A DNA stretch of 64,000 nucleotides from Carnegiea gigantea (GCA_029747015.1 JAKOGI010000327.1:638501-702500); one strand, 5' to 3'. Positions 35,140-47,603 are shown, counted from the first letter of the stretch. Notes: generated by a model not told the origin, from the letters alone. Numbers and translations: made by a program.

Positions 35140-35564
35140 GGTCATTTCAGGTGTGGGTCATTTCGGGTCATGCTACAATTCGGGTTTCATTCAGTTATGG
35201 TCCGGTTTACTACAGGTAATCTGGTCCAAATCAGTTCATCTCATTTCGGGTGTCGGTTTGTACATGGATCCGAATCGTTCGTTTTGGGTTTCGAATCTCG
35301 AGTCACTTTTGTTAGGCTTATTGATAATGACAGTCTCTTATCCTTGTTCTCAACCATACTCTCAATTTCTCTGTCCATGTGGCTCTTGCCCATCCCTTTG
35401 GTCAACCAAGAGAGAGAGAGAGCGAAAGGAAGAGAGGAAAAGACAGTATATATGAGAAGCGAACCGATTAATACGATTTTTTTTTTTACAGGGGTAAATA
35501 AAACCATAAGAATATTAAGCGCCCCTTCTCACAAGAGTATGCCCAACTACATCATCGGCTAAAA

Positions 35565-36030
35565 TAACCCTAAGAGAAGGAGAAAAACAAATATCCGAAT
35601 AGAATGACATTGTAATTAAGCGTCCAAATTTTGAAAGCCAATCTGCTGCCATATTTGCTTCCTTGAAAATGTTGGTAAAGAGCAAATGGATACCTTGATT
35701 CCGCCATATATGAATGTCTTCGATAATATTAGAAATTTGCTAAGAAACTAGAATCTTTCCTTTTAGTGCTTGAATCACTATCATATTATCACCTTCAATG
35801 ACTATGTTGTTGAACCCAATCTGAATCGCTAATCGTAGTCCGTCACGCAATGCTCTCGCTTCTGCAACTAAAATAGGTGTATCACCATAATAGGTCGCTC
35901 CTGCCTTAATGAGTTTGCCCGCCTAGTCTCGGACGATGAACCCTCCTACTGCTGATGAGTTGATGAGAGATCCATCAAAATTGAGTTTGATGAAACCTAG
36001 TTGTGGAGGATGCCACCTCACAAGATGATT
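35565..36030 (-). pseudogene. LINE RNase H domain (RVT_3 type)
   Basis: The minus strand reads NFDGSLINSSAVGGFIVRD, then LVAEARALRDGLRLAI and IEGDNMIVIQAL, the D-E-D core of plant RNase H-like domains at the C-terminus of L1-type LINEs. Two in-frame TAG codons interrupt it (near 35,923 and 35,740). The domain removes RNA after target-primed reverse transcription. Confidence 0.85.
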
Positions 36031-36339
36031 TGAGGTGGTGGGGGGAGAAGAAGACCCCCTAAAGAAATTATCAACCGACATGCAAATTCGGATTCTCCAT
36101 TCTGCAGTCGCTTTTTTTGCATGGATCAGGCATGCAACAGGATTGAAAATTTCCTTATTAAAGGCCGATGCATTCCTAGATTTTCAAATACTCCATAAGA
36201 CAAAAGAGAATTTTTCTTTCAATTTTGGGCTGTGGGAGGAACGTATCATGTTTAGATATTGCGAAATATCATGGCATCCTAGGGGGGAAAGGTTAGAAGG
36301 AAGCCAACGATGCTTTGTTGCTAGATCCCAAACCTTTTT

Positions 36340-37335
36340 AACCATTTGACAATCTTTAAAAAGATGTTCTATAGACTAGATATCACCTAGACATAGGGGG
36401 CAAGATGGGTCGATATTAAGTCCTCTTTTCAAAAGAGTACCTCTTACAGGCAAAGCTTTATGACAAAGCTGCCAAAGAAAGATTTTGATTTTTGGCAAGG
36501 TGTCAATGTTCCAAATCCACTTAAATGACCATGATGATAAGTCATGTGGTTGTATGCCATGGGCTACCCATGTAGCTGACTTTGTTGTAAAGTTACCTTA
36601 ACTATTCAACCCCCAACAAAAAGAGTCACTAGTTTCATAGATGGGTAACATGATACCCTAAATCTTCTGTATAATAGGGTGATTATTGTGGAATTGTCTT
36701 AGTTTAAGATTATCCCATTCTGAATTTTGTTGAATAAACTCACAAACTTTGGCCTCCGGGTGTGTAACACTGTCTTTTGCCACACCCAAGATCTCCACTA
36801 AATTCCTGTTTTCGACCCAATTATCAAACCAAAATGAGATCTCGTCTCCTCTATCTATTTTCCAAACAATGCCCTTTTCGAGAAGACCTCTGCATTTCAA
36901 TAAGCTTTTCCAAACTGGCGAATCCGTATTTTTCTGTTTACAACAGAAAAGATTTGTGGTATGTAGATACTTGGCCCTTATAGATTGAACCCAAAGACTA
37001 GGAACATTAGTAAGTATTTTCCAAGCCAATTTACATTTGAAAGCCTTGTTAACTGCTTCCATATTCCGCAGTCCCAATCCACCTCTGCTTTTAGGCATGC
37101 AAACCTTGTCCCAAGCTATAAGTGGTGGACCTTTCTCTGTGTTAGACTTTTTCCAAAAGAATTCTCTATTACATCTATCTAGATATCTACTAGTACTATT
37201 TGGTAACTGAAAGTATTGCATTGTGTGTGCTGGAAGTGATTCTAAATGTGATTGAATTAGAATCGTCCTCCTTGCTTTAGATAAGCAGTTTGCTTTCCAA
37301 CCTTCTAATTTTATGGTTGCTTTATTAATAATTTC
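36340..37335 (-). pseudogene. LINE RT C-terminal region with zf-RVT zinc-binding motif
   Basis: A largely open minus-strand frame (37,221-36,658) carries FFWKK, LIAWDKVCMPKSRGGLGLRN, WVQSIRAKY and ISFWFDNW, the conserved post-RT region of plant LINE proteins. Further down, CPLCLGD with a following stop-interrupted H-x-F-x-x-C (about 36,400-36,350) is the zf-RVT motif. Confidence 0.88.
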
Positions 37336-38652
37336 CTAAAAAGTTGAGGAAGAAGGCTGATCATGGAAAATAGGGCACCCCAGATATTTACCCAAGGATT
37401 GCCTATGCGGAATATTGAATATTACAGTTACTAGTTGCTTTTGTGTATCCGTCGAATTACGCGAGAAAGTCAGTACAGATTTGTGGTAATTCACCAACTG
37501 TCCTGAAGTTAAACAGAAGAGGTCAAGAATGCTTTTGAGTTTATTACAACTTGCTAGATTAGCTTTGCAAAACAGTAGGCAATCGTCAGTAAAAAGCAGG
37601 CATGGAATTTTGACAGATGCTGGGCAAATCTTAACTCCTATTCCAAACCTTGGAGAACTAGCTTCTTTTAGAAGCATATTGTTGAAAACTTCCATACATA
37701 GAATGAATAAATAGGGGGAGAGAGGATCCCCTTGTCTAATCCCTCTCGACAGTTTGAAAAGGCCATTAGGTTCATCATTAATAATCATTGAGTATGAAAC
37801 TGAAGAGATGCATTGCTTAATCTATGAGTTCCAAGTGGGGTGAAAACCTAGTTCTGGCAGGCATTTTAATATAAAATCCCATTCAATTCTATTGTATGCT
37901 TTTTCCATGTCTAATTTAATAGCTATCCAAGCAGTCTTAGTTTTAAGGTTCTTAAATTTGTGCATAATTTCATGTGTTAACAAAATACTATCATGAATAG
38001 ATCTACCGGGTACAAAAGCACTTTATAAAGGTGAAATTAGACGATCGAGGAGGGGTCGCAACCTATTAACAAGGATTTTCGATATAACGTTATAAATCAT
38101 AGAACATAGACTAATGGGTCTATAACGACTAGTGAGTGTAGGGCTATTTATTTTTGGAATAAGAGCAATAAAGGTATGATTAATCTCTTTAAGGAGTTTG
38201 CCATTAATAAAGAATTCAAGAATACAGTTAAAAAGATCATTCTTGATGATTTGCCAGTAGTTCTTAAAAAAACCTGCACCAAAACTATCTGATCCCGGTG
38301 CCTTATTAGAATCAATACTAAATAAAGCATTTTTAATCTCTTCTAAATTTGAGAGTCTAATAAGCTCATTATTGTCGAGGTCTGAAATTAGTTTCGATAA
38401 CCATAAGTTCGGCAATACTCTAGCATTGTTATGTGTGGATTTGAATCTTTGTGTATAATCTAAAATGAATTTGCCAACAATCATTTTGTGGTCATCAATC
38501 CAAATGCCACAGTCATCCCGTAATTTCATGACTAATTTCCTCTTCCTTCTAGAATTGGTCTTATTTTGAAAGTACTTGGAATTTCTGTCACCATTTACTG
38601 ACCATTCTTTCTGAGCTAACTTCCTCCAATATTTCTGGTTAAATAGCATCAT
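37336..38652 (-). pseudogene. LINE reverse transcriptase, three in-frame stops
   Basis: RVT_1 domain on the minus strand. Blocks are APGSDSFGAGFFK (about 38,295-38,255), FIALIPK, RPISLCSM, then a TAA at 38,023, AFVPGRSIHDSILL, a TAG near 37,822, GIRQGDPLSPYLFILC (about 37,745-37,698) and the active-site segment FTDDCLLFCKA (about 37,603-37,570), where the family has FADD. A further stop lies at 37,336. The reading frame is the same across these stops, so damage is by point mutations and the copy is fairly young. Confidence 0.92.
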
Positions 38653-38673
38653 TTTCTCTCATTGTTTCAACAA

Positions 38674-39695
38674 TCATTGCATCCAAGAGTTGAATCGATG
38701 ACTCGTAAGATTAGCTATTAGTCTTTCCTCCACATATTCTATTTTAAGAGCATTCTTGGTGAGCTTATCATTGATGTTCCCAAAGTTTCTTTTTGACCAA
38801 TCTTTAACATTATGCTTAACTCTTTTCAATTTTTGCATGATTTTATACATATTGGTTCCATGGTTGTTACATCGCCAATTTCGAGAGACAATAGTATCAA
38901 CATCTTGATACTTCGTCCAGAAATTTTGGAATCGAAGCGGAAATGACTTAGCCATTTGTAAATGAGCTTGAGTCGACATGATAATAGGACAGTGATCAGA
39001 GCAAGAGAAATTACCATGTGTTTCATAAGTATCGGGGTACAAGGTACTCCAATCTTTTCGAATCATGGTTCTATCCAATCTTTCATAAATAAGTTGAGTG
39101 TGAATTTTTTTTTCCAAGTAAATAAGCGACCCGAAACTTGAACACATTCAGCATTAATGACTGATAAAAAGTAATTTAAACGATGGAACCTAGTAGTAGC
39201 AGGAGGCTGTCCTCCTAATTTTTCATTAGGACATAATATTTCATTGAAATCTCCCATAAGGCACCAAGGTAAATCAATAACATTATTTAGCTCAAGTAAA
39301 TGATTCCAAAAGTCTCTTTTATCTCTTGGTTGTGCCAGGGCATAAATTCCTGATATGACAGAATTTTGCACCTTGCTTGGGTCATGAACTAACATATGGA
39401 TAGCTCTAGTTTCTTCAAATAAAACTGATGCATGAATATTGTTATTATTCCAAAGAACCGCTATACCTCCGGAGTGATTAATTGGTGACACAAAATTAAA
39501 ATGTTTAAATGCCACTAGGGGGAGAATCCTTTGGATATGTGTTTCATTAACCATAGTTTCCAGCAAAAAGAACATATCGGGCTTATGAGTTCTTGTCAAG
39601 AACTTAACTTCTTGTAAAACCTGCATTTTTTTAACACCTTGAGCATTCCAACATACCACTTTCATAAAAAACCGATGTTGAAATAGCCCCCGCAA
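38674..39695 (-). pseudogene. LINE AP-type endonuclease, one frameshift
   Basis: Endonuclease/exonuclease/phosphatase fold that nicks the target site. The minus-strand frame starts at an ATG (39,695, or 39,665 at MKVVCWN) and shows WNAQGV, FLLETMV (catalytic Glu), GDFNEI (about 39,259-39,242) and, in another frame, the SDHCPI block (about 39,002-38,985). The frame changes at a run of eight A on the minus strand (39,106-39,115), so slippage there is the likely lesion. Confidence 0.92.
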
Positions 39696-41787
39696 GTGGG
39701 CACCTGGACTAACGTGACGTCATTACGGACAAACTTATTATAGTAAACACGCATAAAACATTCTGGGATCGTATTTGATTGTGCTTAAGCCTTAGGAGGC
39801 TGGGCCATGGGAAAGTCCGAAAAGGACTTTCCACATTCCCCCAAATCCAGGGGCTAAATTGCAAACATATATAGAAGGAGTGAAAAATATAAAGGCGGTT
39901 GTGCAATCTTGACCATAAATCAACGTTACTTGAACCTAAGCCAAACAGCCAACATTAACTATGGGCATTACAAACACGATCAGATTTCTTGGCAGCTTTA
40001 TTAAATACAATACTAACATCAAAAAAGAAGATACACTTCGTCCTCTCTTTCACCAGGTAAGGAAATAATAATACATTTGCAAACCGAGCCCACAAATTAA
40101 CTAATATGCCATGGCTCATTAATAAGCCTAGTAGGAAGACAAGGAACTTTAAACCAACCCTAGACAAAGGGCGCACTAAGACCATAATGAGGCACCATAT
40201 AGTGAAGAATATATCACACTTAAACAACTTTCAAATAAGTACTAAACACATTAATGTGATTCTATGCAGTTGTCTGGGCTCGAAGGCAGTCTGGATATAG
40301 GCCTTGGAAATGCAAGAGAGATTGAACTCATCAAACATTTCTCTCACCATTATGGATTTGATAGTATATACTGAAGCCACAATAATAGATAAAATTATAG
40401 AATGTTGTATTTCCAACTCAGTGACAAGATACCTAACCATGCTATAGAATAGTTTGGCCTGATTCAAGTACCCATTCAACAGTACAAAGGAATCAAGGCC
40501 TGGCTCCAAATGGAATAAAAGTGGCACATCCATGAAATCATCAACCTCCCAAATCGCAGAGGCAAATTGTTTGAAACAAGTTGCCTAACATCGTCCAGCA
40601 AGAAAAGAACTAAGATTCCATCCGAGAAGTATAAATTTAGAACAGGACCAAGCTTAAAGGATGAGCAAGGAAGATACACCGGGTCAGCCAACCAAACCCA
40701 CAGTGCAACTACTTCCTGAACTTGCTGGGAGAAACAGCCCGGACCATAATCGAGCAAAGCAAAAACCAGTGGAATAGTTCTAAAGAACAGGCATTCTACA
40801 TGGAGCATATTAGGCGCGAACCGAATCATAACCAAAATAGAGCAGAAAGACAACATGTGTTCCCTAAATTCCTTAAAGAAGCCAGCCAAAAGTGAGAACG
40901 TAACCCGGCTCGAAGTGTTACCACAGGCCATACATCTCAAAATCATCATGAATAGCAAAGCCCCAAATTGTTCAATGTCCCACATACATACAAAAAAGAC
41001 CCAGATCGAAAGTAAACAATCACAAGAAATTGACGAAATTAAATGAAATTAAAAACCGAAAACCCGAGTATCAATCCAGACTCTCAAGCCACAACGAGTG
41101 CACAGATTGAGGTTGAATAGAAAACAATTCGTTTCAGACCCCTTAAACGGAATTAATTTTCCCAGAGGGAGATCAAATCTTTGGTTTAGAACAAGTAATA
41201 AATTTGTATAATTGTGAAGATTAAGGAAAGGAAATACCTGGAGTGTGCTTGAGGGAAGAAAATCGTACATATACCCCTCACATCGATGAAGCGTCGTGGT
41301 GGTCTGTTGTAGATGGTTAGGCCTAGTGACAATGGAGGCAGAGGAAGCCCCGAGTTCGAAGTCGATGTTGAAGATTGTAAATCGTGATTGACGCATAATC
41401 GACCAAAACCATGAGTATCTGACACGAAGAGGTTTGAAAGTACCGTATTCAAGCATTTGCATGCCTAAGGCTCCATGAAAACAAACATTTTCTGGCACTG
41501 AACCCAAAATTAAAGCCTGGACAAACGCTAAGCCAGTGTCTGTGACCTTCAGGAAATGAGGAATTTGGCCATGGGAACAAGGGAAGAAGAGAGGGCTGAG
41601 GGGGTGTGGGTCTGGAGGCTTGGGCTCTAAAGGGGCCATTATAGTCTGGGCAGGCAGATGAAGAAGATGAAGAAGATGAAGGCAGATTGTGAACACTAAG
41701 GGGATGGACGGTGAGGCAGACCCATTTCACTTTCTTTCTCTAGAGTTTTCTCTCTCTCTTACTAGAGACAGCCTCACACTCTTGTTA
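39696..41787 (-). other. LINE 5' region without recognisable ORF1
   Basis: Plant L1-like elements usually begin with an ORF1 encoding a DUF4283-type domain and a CCHC knuckle. Neither was found in any frame here. The region has a 216-codon minus-strand frame (41,696-41,049) with Pro- and Ser-rich start and no known domain, a GA-rich first 50 bases, and a CTCCAG/GTATTTCC splice-donor-like site at 41,238/41,237. It may be a long 5' leader, captured host sequence or a very diverged ORF1. Confidence 0.5.
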
Positions 41788-41804
41788 AACCAATTAATAT
41801 GATT

Positions 41805-43000
41805 ACTTTCCTTATTCGTCGCAATAATCCGTCAATGATACAATGCTTTCGATAGAGGTAAAAATTAAAGGAAAATTGGATTTCAATAATTGCACAATTG
41901 GGGTTATTAAATATCAACAATCCTTCTTTAAAAGTTGGACACTAATATAACCATTTTTAGCCATTTTTTCTGGGTACCACGACCGAGTTGAAGGGGTTGT
42001 TACAGCTGATGTGACATCCACAAGTACGATAGTGGTAAGTTTCTTATTTTATGAAAGTTAATATAAGATGATTTGTTTAAAAATTAAAATATGAAACCTT
42101 AAAAAAATTTTGTGATATTACAAAATAATAAAATTTTGTTTTAAAATAAAAAATAGTAATAAAGAATAATAATAAAAAATTTAATTATAAAATATGAAAA
42201 TATTTTAGTAGATACAAAAATTAATTTGTAAACATTAATAAAATTTTTGTGAACATTATAAAACAATATAAAAATAATTTGGAAAGCATGATGACAACAA
42301 CAACAATAACAATTATAAAACAATATAAAACAACTGGAAATGCTTGGACAGTTATAAAATAATTTTGATAATTTTATATGAAATAATTTGATGATAATAA
42401 TAACAACAACAATAATATTAGCAATAACAACGACAACAATAAGAGCAACAACAACAACAGCAGCAATAACAATAATAAGAGTAAAAATAAGATTAAGAAG
42501 AAGAAGAAGAAGAATATTTTCATGTACAACTACAACAAGAATAATTCAAAATGATAATTTCAATTATTTGAAAGAAATTAATAATGATGATGATGATAAT
42601 TTTCACCTGCAACGAAAACAATAATAATTCAAAATTTATAAGTTCAATTTATTTGAAGGATATTTTTATAACAATAATGATAACGACAACAACGGCGACA
42701 ATGACAATGATGGCGACGACAACAACAATAATAATAAGAGCATAGTAGCAGCAGCAGGAGCAGTAGTGGTGGTGGTAATATAAAGTAGTAATAATAAATA
42801 TTATACTAATAATAATAGTAGTACTAATAATGTGATTTATAAAGCTAATTGTGCTATATATAAACCTTCATTATTTTCTAGTATTTTCATGTTTTTTGAT
42901 AATTTATAACAATTATATTTTTTATACTTTGACACTAACATGTCAGTTAAAAAGAGCAAGAAATTGTCATCCATTGCAGACGTGGATGCGACGCCAACTA
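41805..43000. repeat. low-complexity DNA, AAT/AAC trinucleotide-rich (42140-42800)
   Basis: Interspersed AAT, AAC, AAG and GAC trinucleotide runs dominate 42,140-42,800. Open frames here translate to Ile/Thr- or Arg-rich repeats and are not genes. The flanks show nothing recognisable. Confidence 0.8.
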
Positions 43001-43729
43001 TTTGATGAGGCGTCAACCATCAGCTCGGCGTTGGTCCCATTTTTCAGAACTAGTAAAATATTGAGTTTGAGTTCAAAGGCATGACTGCAAAACCCCCTTC
43101 TCATTATTCCTGCAGGGAACGTGGGTTTGAGTTCCATTTCGAACTCGCTTGATTGTTGTCTTAGTTTTACTTTTAGGTAGTAGCTAGTAAGCCTTAAAAA
43201 AAAAAAAAAATAAAACCTAGATATTACAAGTCTTCTTGGCTTTTAGATGGTGCATGAGTGCTATGAAAGTATGAATAGCTTAACGCAAATGTTATATGGC
43301 TATCATTTTGAAATATTCCTTCGCTTTAAATTTAAAAATAAAGAGTACTTCACTATTAGTAAAAAAAATCCTGTAATTAAATAGACAAAGATTCAAAATA
43401 AGTTAATATGTGGATACTATTGAAATGATTGAAATTTAAGGTAATATGTCGAAATGATTTAATTAAGATTCAGAAAACTATGCAGACTTCTTTTTTTTTT
43501 TAAAAAAAAAAACTTTCAAAGTTCATTGTATGAGTTACTAGATAATTGTAATGTAATTTATACATGAGTATTGGAATTAAAAACTCAAAAAAAAAAAAAA
43601 AATTCCTATGCATTGGACGAATAGAAAAAAATCTAGCTAAAATTTACGATGCTAGCGATGTAAATAAACCTCATGAAATTGGAGATGTAGGTTTCCATCA
43701 TAGTTAACTATGGTTGCTTTAATTTGTAA

Positions 43730-44010
43730 CTTTTCATCCTCCTATGATTGTCATAGTTTTTATTTTGGTTTGTTCCAAAAAATTGTCATGTGTTCGATTA
43801 GTTAAATTAGAAAATTAAATAATTGGACAAATTTATCCCTAGCACTAAATCGTTGCACAATTAATTAATGCTTTTTTGGTATTAAAAATGTAGAGATGAT
43901 AAGATTAACTTAGGAATAATATTTTTAGTTATGGACAAACTAGGACAATATATACACTTCTTAAAACGTGAATTTTTTGATTAGAACAGGCATAACGGGA
44001 CGGGGGGGAG
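43730..44010. mobile_element. Stowaway-like (Tc1/mariner) MITE, decayed
   Basis: The right end reads gggacgggggggag followed by ta, close to the Stowaway-type terminus GGGACGGAGGGAG/TA. Inside both ends there are matching pieces (ttggtttgttccaaaaaattg on the left and aattttttgattagaacagg on the right). The left terminus tcctcctatgattgtc is diverged. The length of about 280 bp fits Stowaway MITEs. Confidence 0.45.
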
Positions 44011-44040
44011 TATAAAACTAGGTAACTAATGCTCAATTTT

Positions 44041-44130
44041 AGGCATTTTTAAAAAGAATGGCGTGAACTGTTGCAATTAAGATTATTTAAGGCATTTTTA
44101 AAAAAGAATGGTGCGAAATGTTGCAAATAA
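44041..44130. repeat. tandem duplication of about 49 bp
   Basis: The unit begins aggcatttttaaaaagaatgg and is repeated once (44041-44089 and 44090-44130) with a few differences. Confidence 0.85.
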
Positions 44131-44449
44131 AACTTGAACATGCAATTGCAAAGTGTACGGGAATGATCAAGGATGTAAGCGATCACTGGTATGGGTGCTA
44201 GTTAGACTAACTCATTAATTCTTTAGGAGTTGTGATCAAAGATTTGAGTTTCAATCCTATTTAAATTGACCTTTGCACTTTCATTTGCATCAAACATAAG
44301 CAACCATTGGATTGTACTTGCAGTCATTAATCAAAGTAGGGTCATCTTATGTGTATCTGCATTTTTTCCTCTTATTTGTTAATTCTACACGCAAACCTAT
44401 TCTTTTTTCCCCTTCCAAAAGATGCAAGATGGGACGATCCCGTTCCTTC

Positions 44450-45000
44450 TAAGGCTGAGTAGTTCCAGATACCTATCCAAAAAAATTAGGAACTAGAATC
44501 AGTCAAATTGGTTCCTAACTTTTGGGAACCGGAACTTGAGGTTTTGATTCCAACTTCAGGTACCTGCCGCGTCAATTGTCGAAATTTTAACACCTAATAA
44601 ATTATTTTTTTATTTATTTGGAGTGGGAGAGTGGGTGTTTGATCTTTTCATGCCTTCATCTTGCATCTTTACACATAAAAAAGTTAATATTTTAAGTTTG
44701 TATTTTTTAGTCTTAGTTACTTCAAAAATATAATGATTCATTCCTCAATTAATAGTAGAAAGTTAATTGATATTGCGCTTAATTCACTATTTGAAGAGTC
44801 ATTTTTGTAGAAAAAATAGAATGGAAAAAACTATAGAGAAACAAAAGAAAAGATAGTAAAAGATCAAAAATTATTCATTTTCCTCCCTCTAAACCAATTT
44901 CAAATTCTAGTTCCGTTTATGTTGTTTGGAGCCGGAATCGGACCCAATTTGACTAGTTTCAAATAGGTTTCAGAGTATCTGAGAACCTTGCTCACCCCTA
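44450..45000. mobile_element. hAT MITE (551 bp) with perfect 8-bp duplication
   Basis: The ends are taaggctgagtagttcc and, in reverse complement of the right end, taggggtgagcaaggttc. The target duplication gttccttc is perfect (44442-44449 and 45001-45008). Subterminal regions carry GGTTCC/GGAACC-type repeats. It has no coding capacity. Confidence 0.92.
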
Positions 45001-45223
45001 GTTCCTTCTTCATTGATTTTGCAAACAGTTCTAAACCATCTTAATAGATAGTCTCACATCTTCCTCCATTGTAGGGCAGGAAGCACACAAAGCTCGACAC
45101 GAAGAAAGCTCAAGCGAAGTTGAGCTCAAGCTCGTGAATTACAGAGTTGAACCGAGTCCTGGGAAGCTCAACTCGTCATGATCTCAACCCAAGCAACATA
45201 GACATATGTCATATATGTTGTGT

Positions 45224-45225
45224 TG

Positions 45226-45275
<50 letters not shown>

Positions 45276-45285
45276 GTTGTTGTTG

Positions 45286-45319
<34 letters not shown>
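45224..45319. repeat. (TTA)n microsatellite with TTG and TCA interruptions
   Basis: About 95 bp of ATT-type triplets with a central TTG run. The plus-strand open frame through it (poly-Ile/Val) is an artefact. Confidence 0.95.
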
Positions 45320-45320
<1 letters not shown>

Positions 45321-46285
45321 CGATTATGAAGTCATGATACTATGCATTATATTGTTTTTGGTGCATGTCTGAACTACAAGCGTATCGTTTATTGCCCTAT
45401 GATGTTTCAACCACAAGTGGCTATTGTTGAACCTCTATTTTCATTATTTTCTTTCCTTGACCCTTCCCCTTTCCCTAGCCTTTATCATCCAATTTATCTA
45501 AGTTTTGGATATTTTACACATTTTTCCTTATGTTCACTTAACTGGGTTTGACCTCTCAATTTGTTATATGCTTTAGCCTTAATTTCAGCAATTGAGGATG
45601 ATCTTGGTGGATTGAGCTTAGCGAGACCAGGTGGAGTAGTCAAGGAATAAGAAGGCAAGGGCTAACACAACCTATCATGCTACATGATAAGATCATGCTA
45701 GCATAAAGTGGTTAAAATAGCAACATGGATAGTCGTGCTGGATGGCATGACCGTGCAATAGAATACAAGAATTTTGGTTGAATTCTAGGAGGTGACACTG
45801 CGCGCCGTGCTTAATGGCATGGTTGTGCTTCCTATGCCTGATTCTGTAAGGTTGGATGACATGGAATGTCGTGCTAAACAACACGACCATGTTGTACCTA
45901 TTTTTGGCAAACTCTCTTTTGTTTAGACGCGAATCGGGATGTCAACAGATCGGATTCGGATCGGATGTTAGAGCATTCGAATCTGCATCCAATTATATTC
46001 GGATCCGAAAATCCGATCCGAATCCGATCCAACAATCAAATGAAAACCTCCGGATCCGATCTGAGTCGGATCAGATAGGAGTCGGATTTAATCAGATCCG
46101 AAATAATTCCTTTCGCTACATAATAATTTTATATAGTTTTTCTATATTCTTCCCATTTATCGATGCATGATCCGCATTTGTATGTCACATTAACTGAATC
46201 CTTAATATTTAAGCTAAACCAAGAATAAAAAAAGGAACATATTTTAAGCTCAACAAAACAACAACATGTTCCATCAATTACAAGT

Positions 46286-47603
46286 TGTTAGATTTACTCA
46301 CACAAGGACACAAGAGGGGGGGTGAATTGTGCCTACCAGTTTTTTCGGTTTTCTCAAAACACTCATCAGAACTGTTTAGAACGCATGATTGCAGTAAAGC
46401 AGAAACAAGTATAATTATGCAAACAGTAAAGGAGACACAATATTTTTACGTGGAAAACCACCTCTGGTCCGACTGAGGTGTAAAAATCACGACCTACCAC
46501 TGTAGAATTTTAGCAACACTTTCACTAAATGGGCCGAATTCGTTACACACGTAACATACGTAACTAGTCTACCCCGAGACCCTAGTTACAAACACTACGT
46601 CCAACGTCTCCCAGGACTTGGACAACCTCACACGAACACCACGTCTAATGTCTCCTAAGAGACCACGTCCAATGACTTGAACAACACGGATAACACGTTC
46701 AACGTCTCCTAAGAGACCACGTCCAATGTATCCTAAGACCTGGACAATTTCTTAATTCAATGATAAAACAGAAATAACAAGACGCCTCACGTGAATGCTT
46801 CTAAACAAGCTGAATGTAAGGTATGATACAATCCCTACTATGCCAATATGAAAGACTCGCATTTTAGCACACACTTTGAAGGTTTTTCTCACAGAAAATT
46901 CTGACTCTCACAGATAATTTTTGCACTTGGAAAACCCTTGAAAAACCTTGAGAAAAACTAGAGAAGGAGGAGACTTAAATAGTGTGGTGCATATGGCGCA
47001 TAAGTAGGGTAAAGAGAATTCTACGCCCACTTAGCAACTTAGCAGCCAAGCTCTTCACAATCTCTCCACTTGATATTCTTCCCTTAAAGGATAGGATAAA
47101 ATCTTTCAAGAAACTTTCAAAATTATTTTTAAGGAAAGAAACTAAAATCTATCAACATTATCTTTAAAGAAAAAATCTTTTTAGACTCAACTGAAATAGG
47201 AAAATTAATCCTAATTATTTCAAGAAAATCGTCAGTAAAAAAAACATTCTAAAAACTTGAAATTCATTTTTTGTCTTTGACATCAGAACACGGCAGATCT
47301 GACTTCTCAGAGCTGTTCTGAGGCAGTGTTCTGAAGTACTTAAAAACCTTTCAAAGCAATGCTAAGTCAAGGCCTTCTAATTGGCATATTAACAAGAATC
47401 TAAAAAATAAAATCAATACTAAGCTTAAGACTGTTGTTATCAGCTAGACTCCTTGCACATGTGTCGACTTTGATGCTCCATGATCATTCGAACTGCTCTA
47501 AGTATTTTTCGAATCCTGTCTCAATACATAATTCAAGTACAGTATATTGACTAGTACATTTGGATTGCTATCATCAAAACCTTACACATTAATTGGATCA
47601 ATA
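46286..47603 (-). repeat. 3' LTR of the SIRE-like element
   Basis: Plus strand starts tgttagattt and ends ggatcaata; the expected terminal ca is ta here. On the minus strand the polypurine tract AAAAAGGGGGAAAT (about 47,604-47,617) precedes it. It contains a series of cgtccaa(t/c)gtctcc repeats near 46,600-46,740. Confidence 0.92.

Larger units (their letters stand above)
23134..35320. mobile_element. hAT-type element split by Helitron and LTR insertions
   Basis: The left end tagatctatcaaatgggtc and the reverse complement of the right end (taagcctaacaaaagtgac) match at about two thirds of positions and fit plant hAT ends with a TAGRxCTxxCAAAxGGG pattern. The 8-bp flanks are ttaacaat (23126-23133) and ttgataat (35321-35328), identical but for two transitions. 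Both ends carry subterminal arrays of GGGTCA/TTCGGGT-type repeats (23150-23510; 27,580-27,639; 35,140-35,300). Without its insertions it is about 1.9 kb and has no transposase frame, so it is non-autonomous. Confidence 0.6.
35479..41787 (-). mobile_element. LINE retrotransposon, full length by flanking duplication
   Basis: The minus-strand element ends in a run of 11 A (T at 35477-35487). A 17-bp target duplication is present at 35462-35478 (aaccgattaatacgatt) and 41788-41804 (aaccaattaatatgatt), with two transitions. Between them are an endonuclease, reverse transcriptase, zinc-binding region and RNase H, all in one ORF2-type polyprotein (39,695 to about 35,565) broken by a few lesions. The 2.1 kb upstream has no recognisable ORF1. 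Confidence 0.92.

Noticed and set aside
40476..40985. 169-codon minus-strand frame within the LINE 5' region
   Set aside because: It has many Cys, Phe and Leu without pattern and no family match; treated as part of the uncertain LINE leader rather than as a gene.
42388..42624. Plus-strand Ile/Thr/Arg-rich open frame
   Set aside because: It is translation of trinucleotide repeats.
46600..46740. Regular cgtccaatgtctcc repeats considered as a CRISPR-like or satellite array
   Set aside because: The same series occurs in the other LTR (about 55,930-56,070); it is an internal repeat of the copia LTR in a eukaryotic genome.
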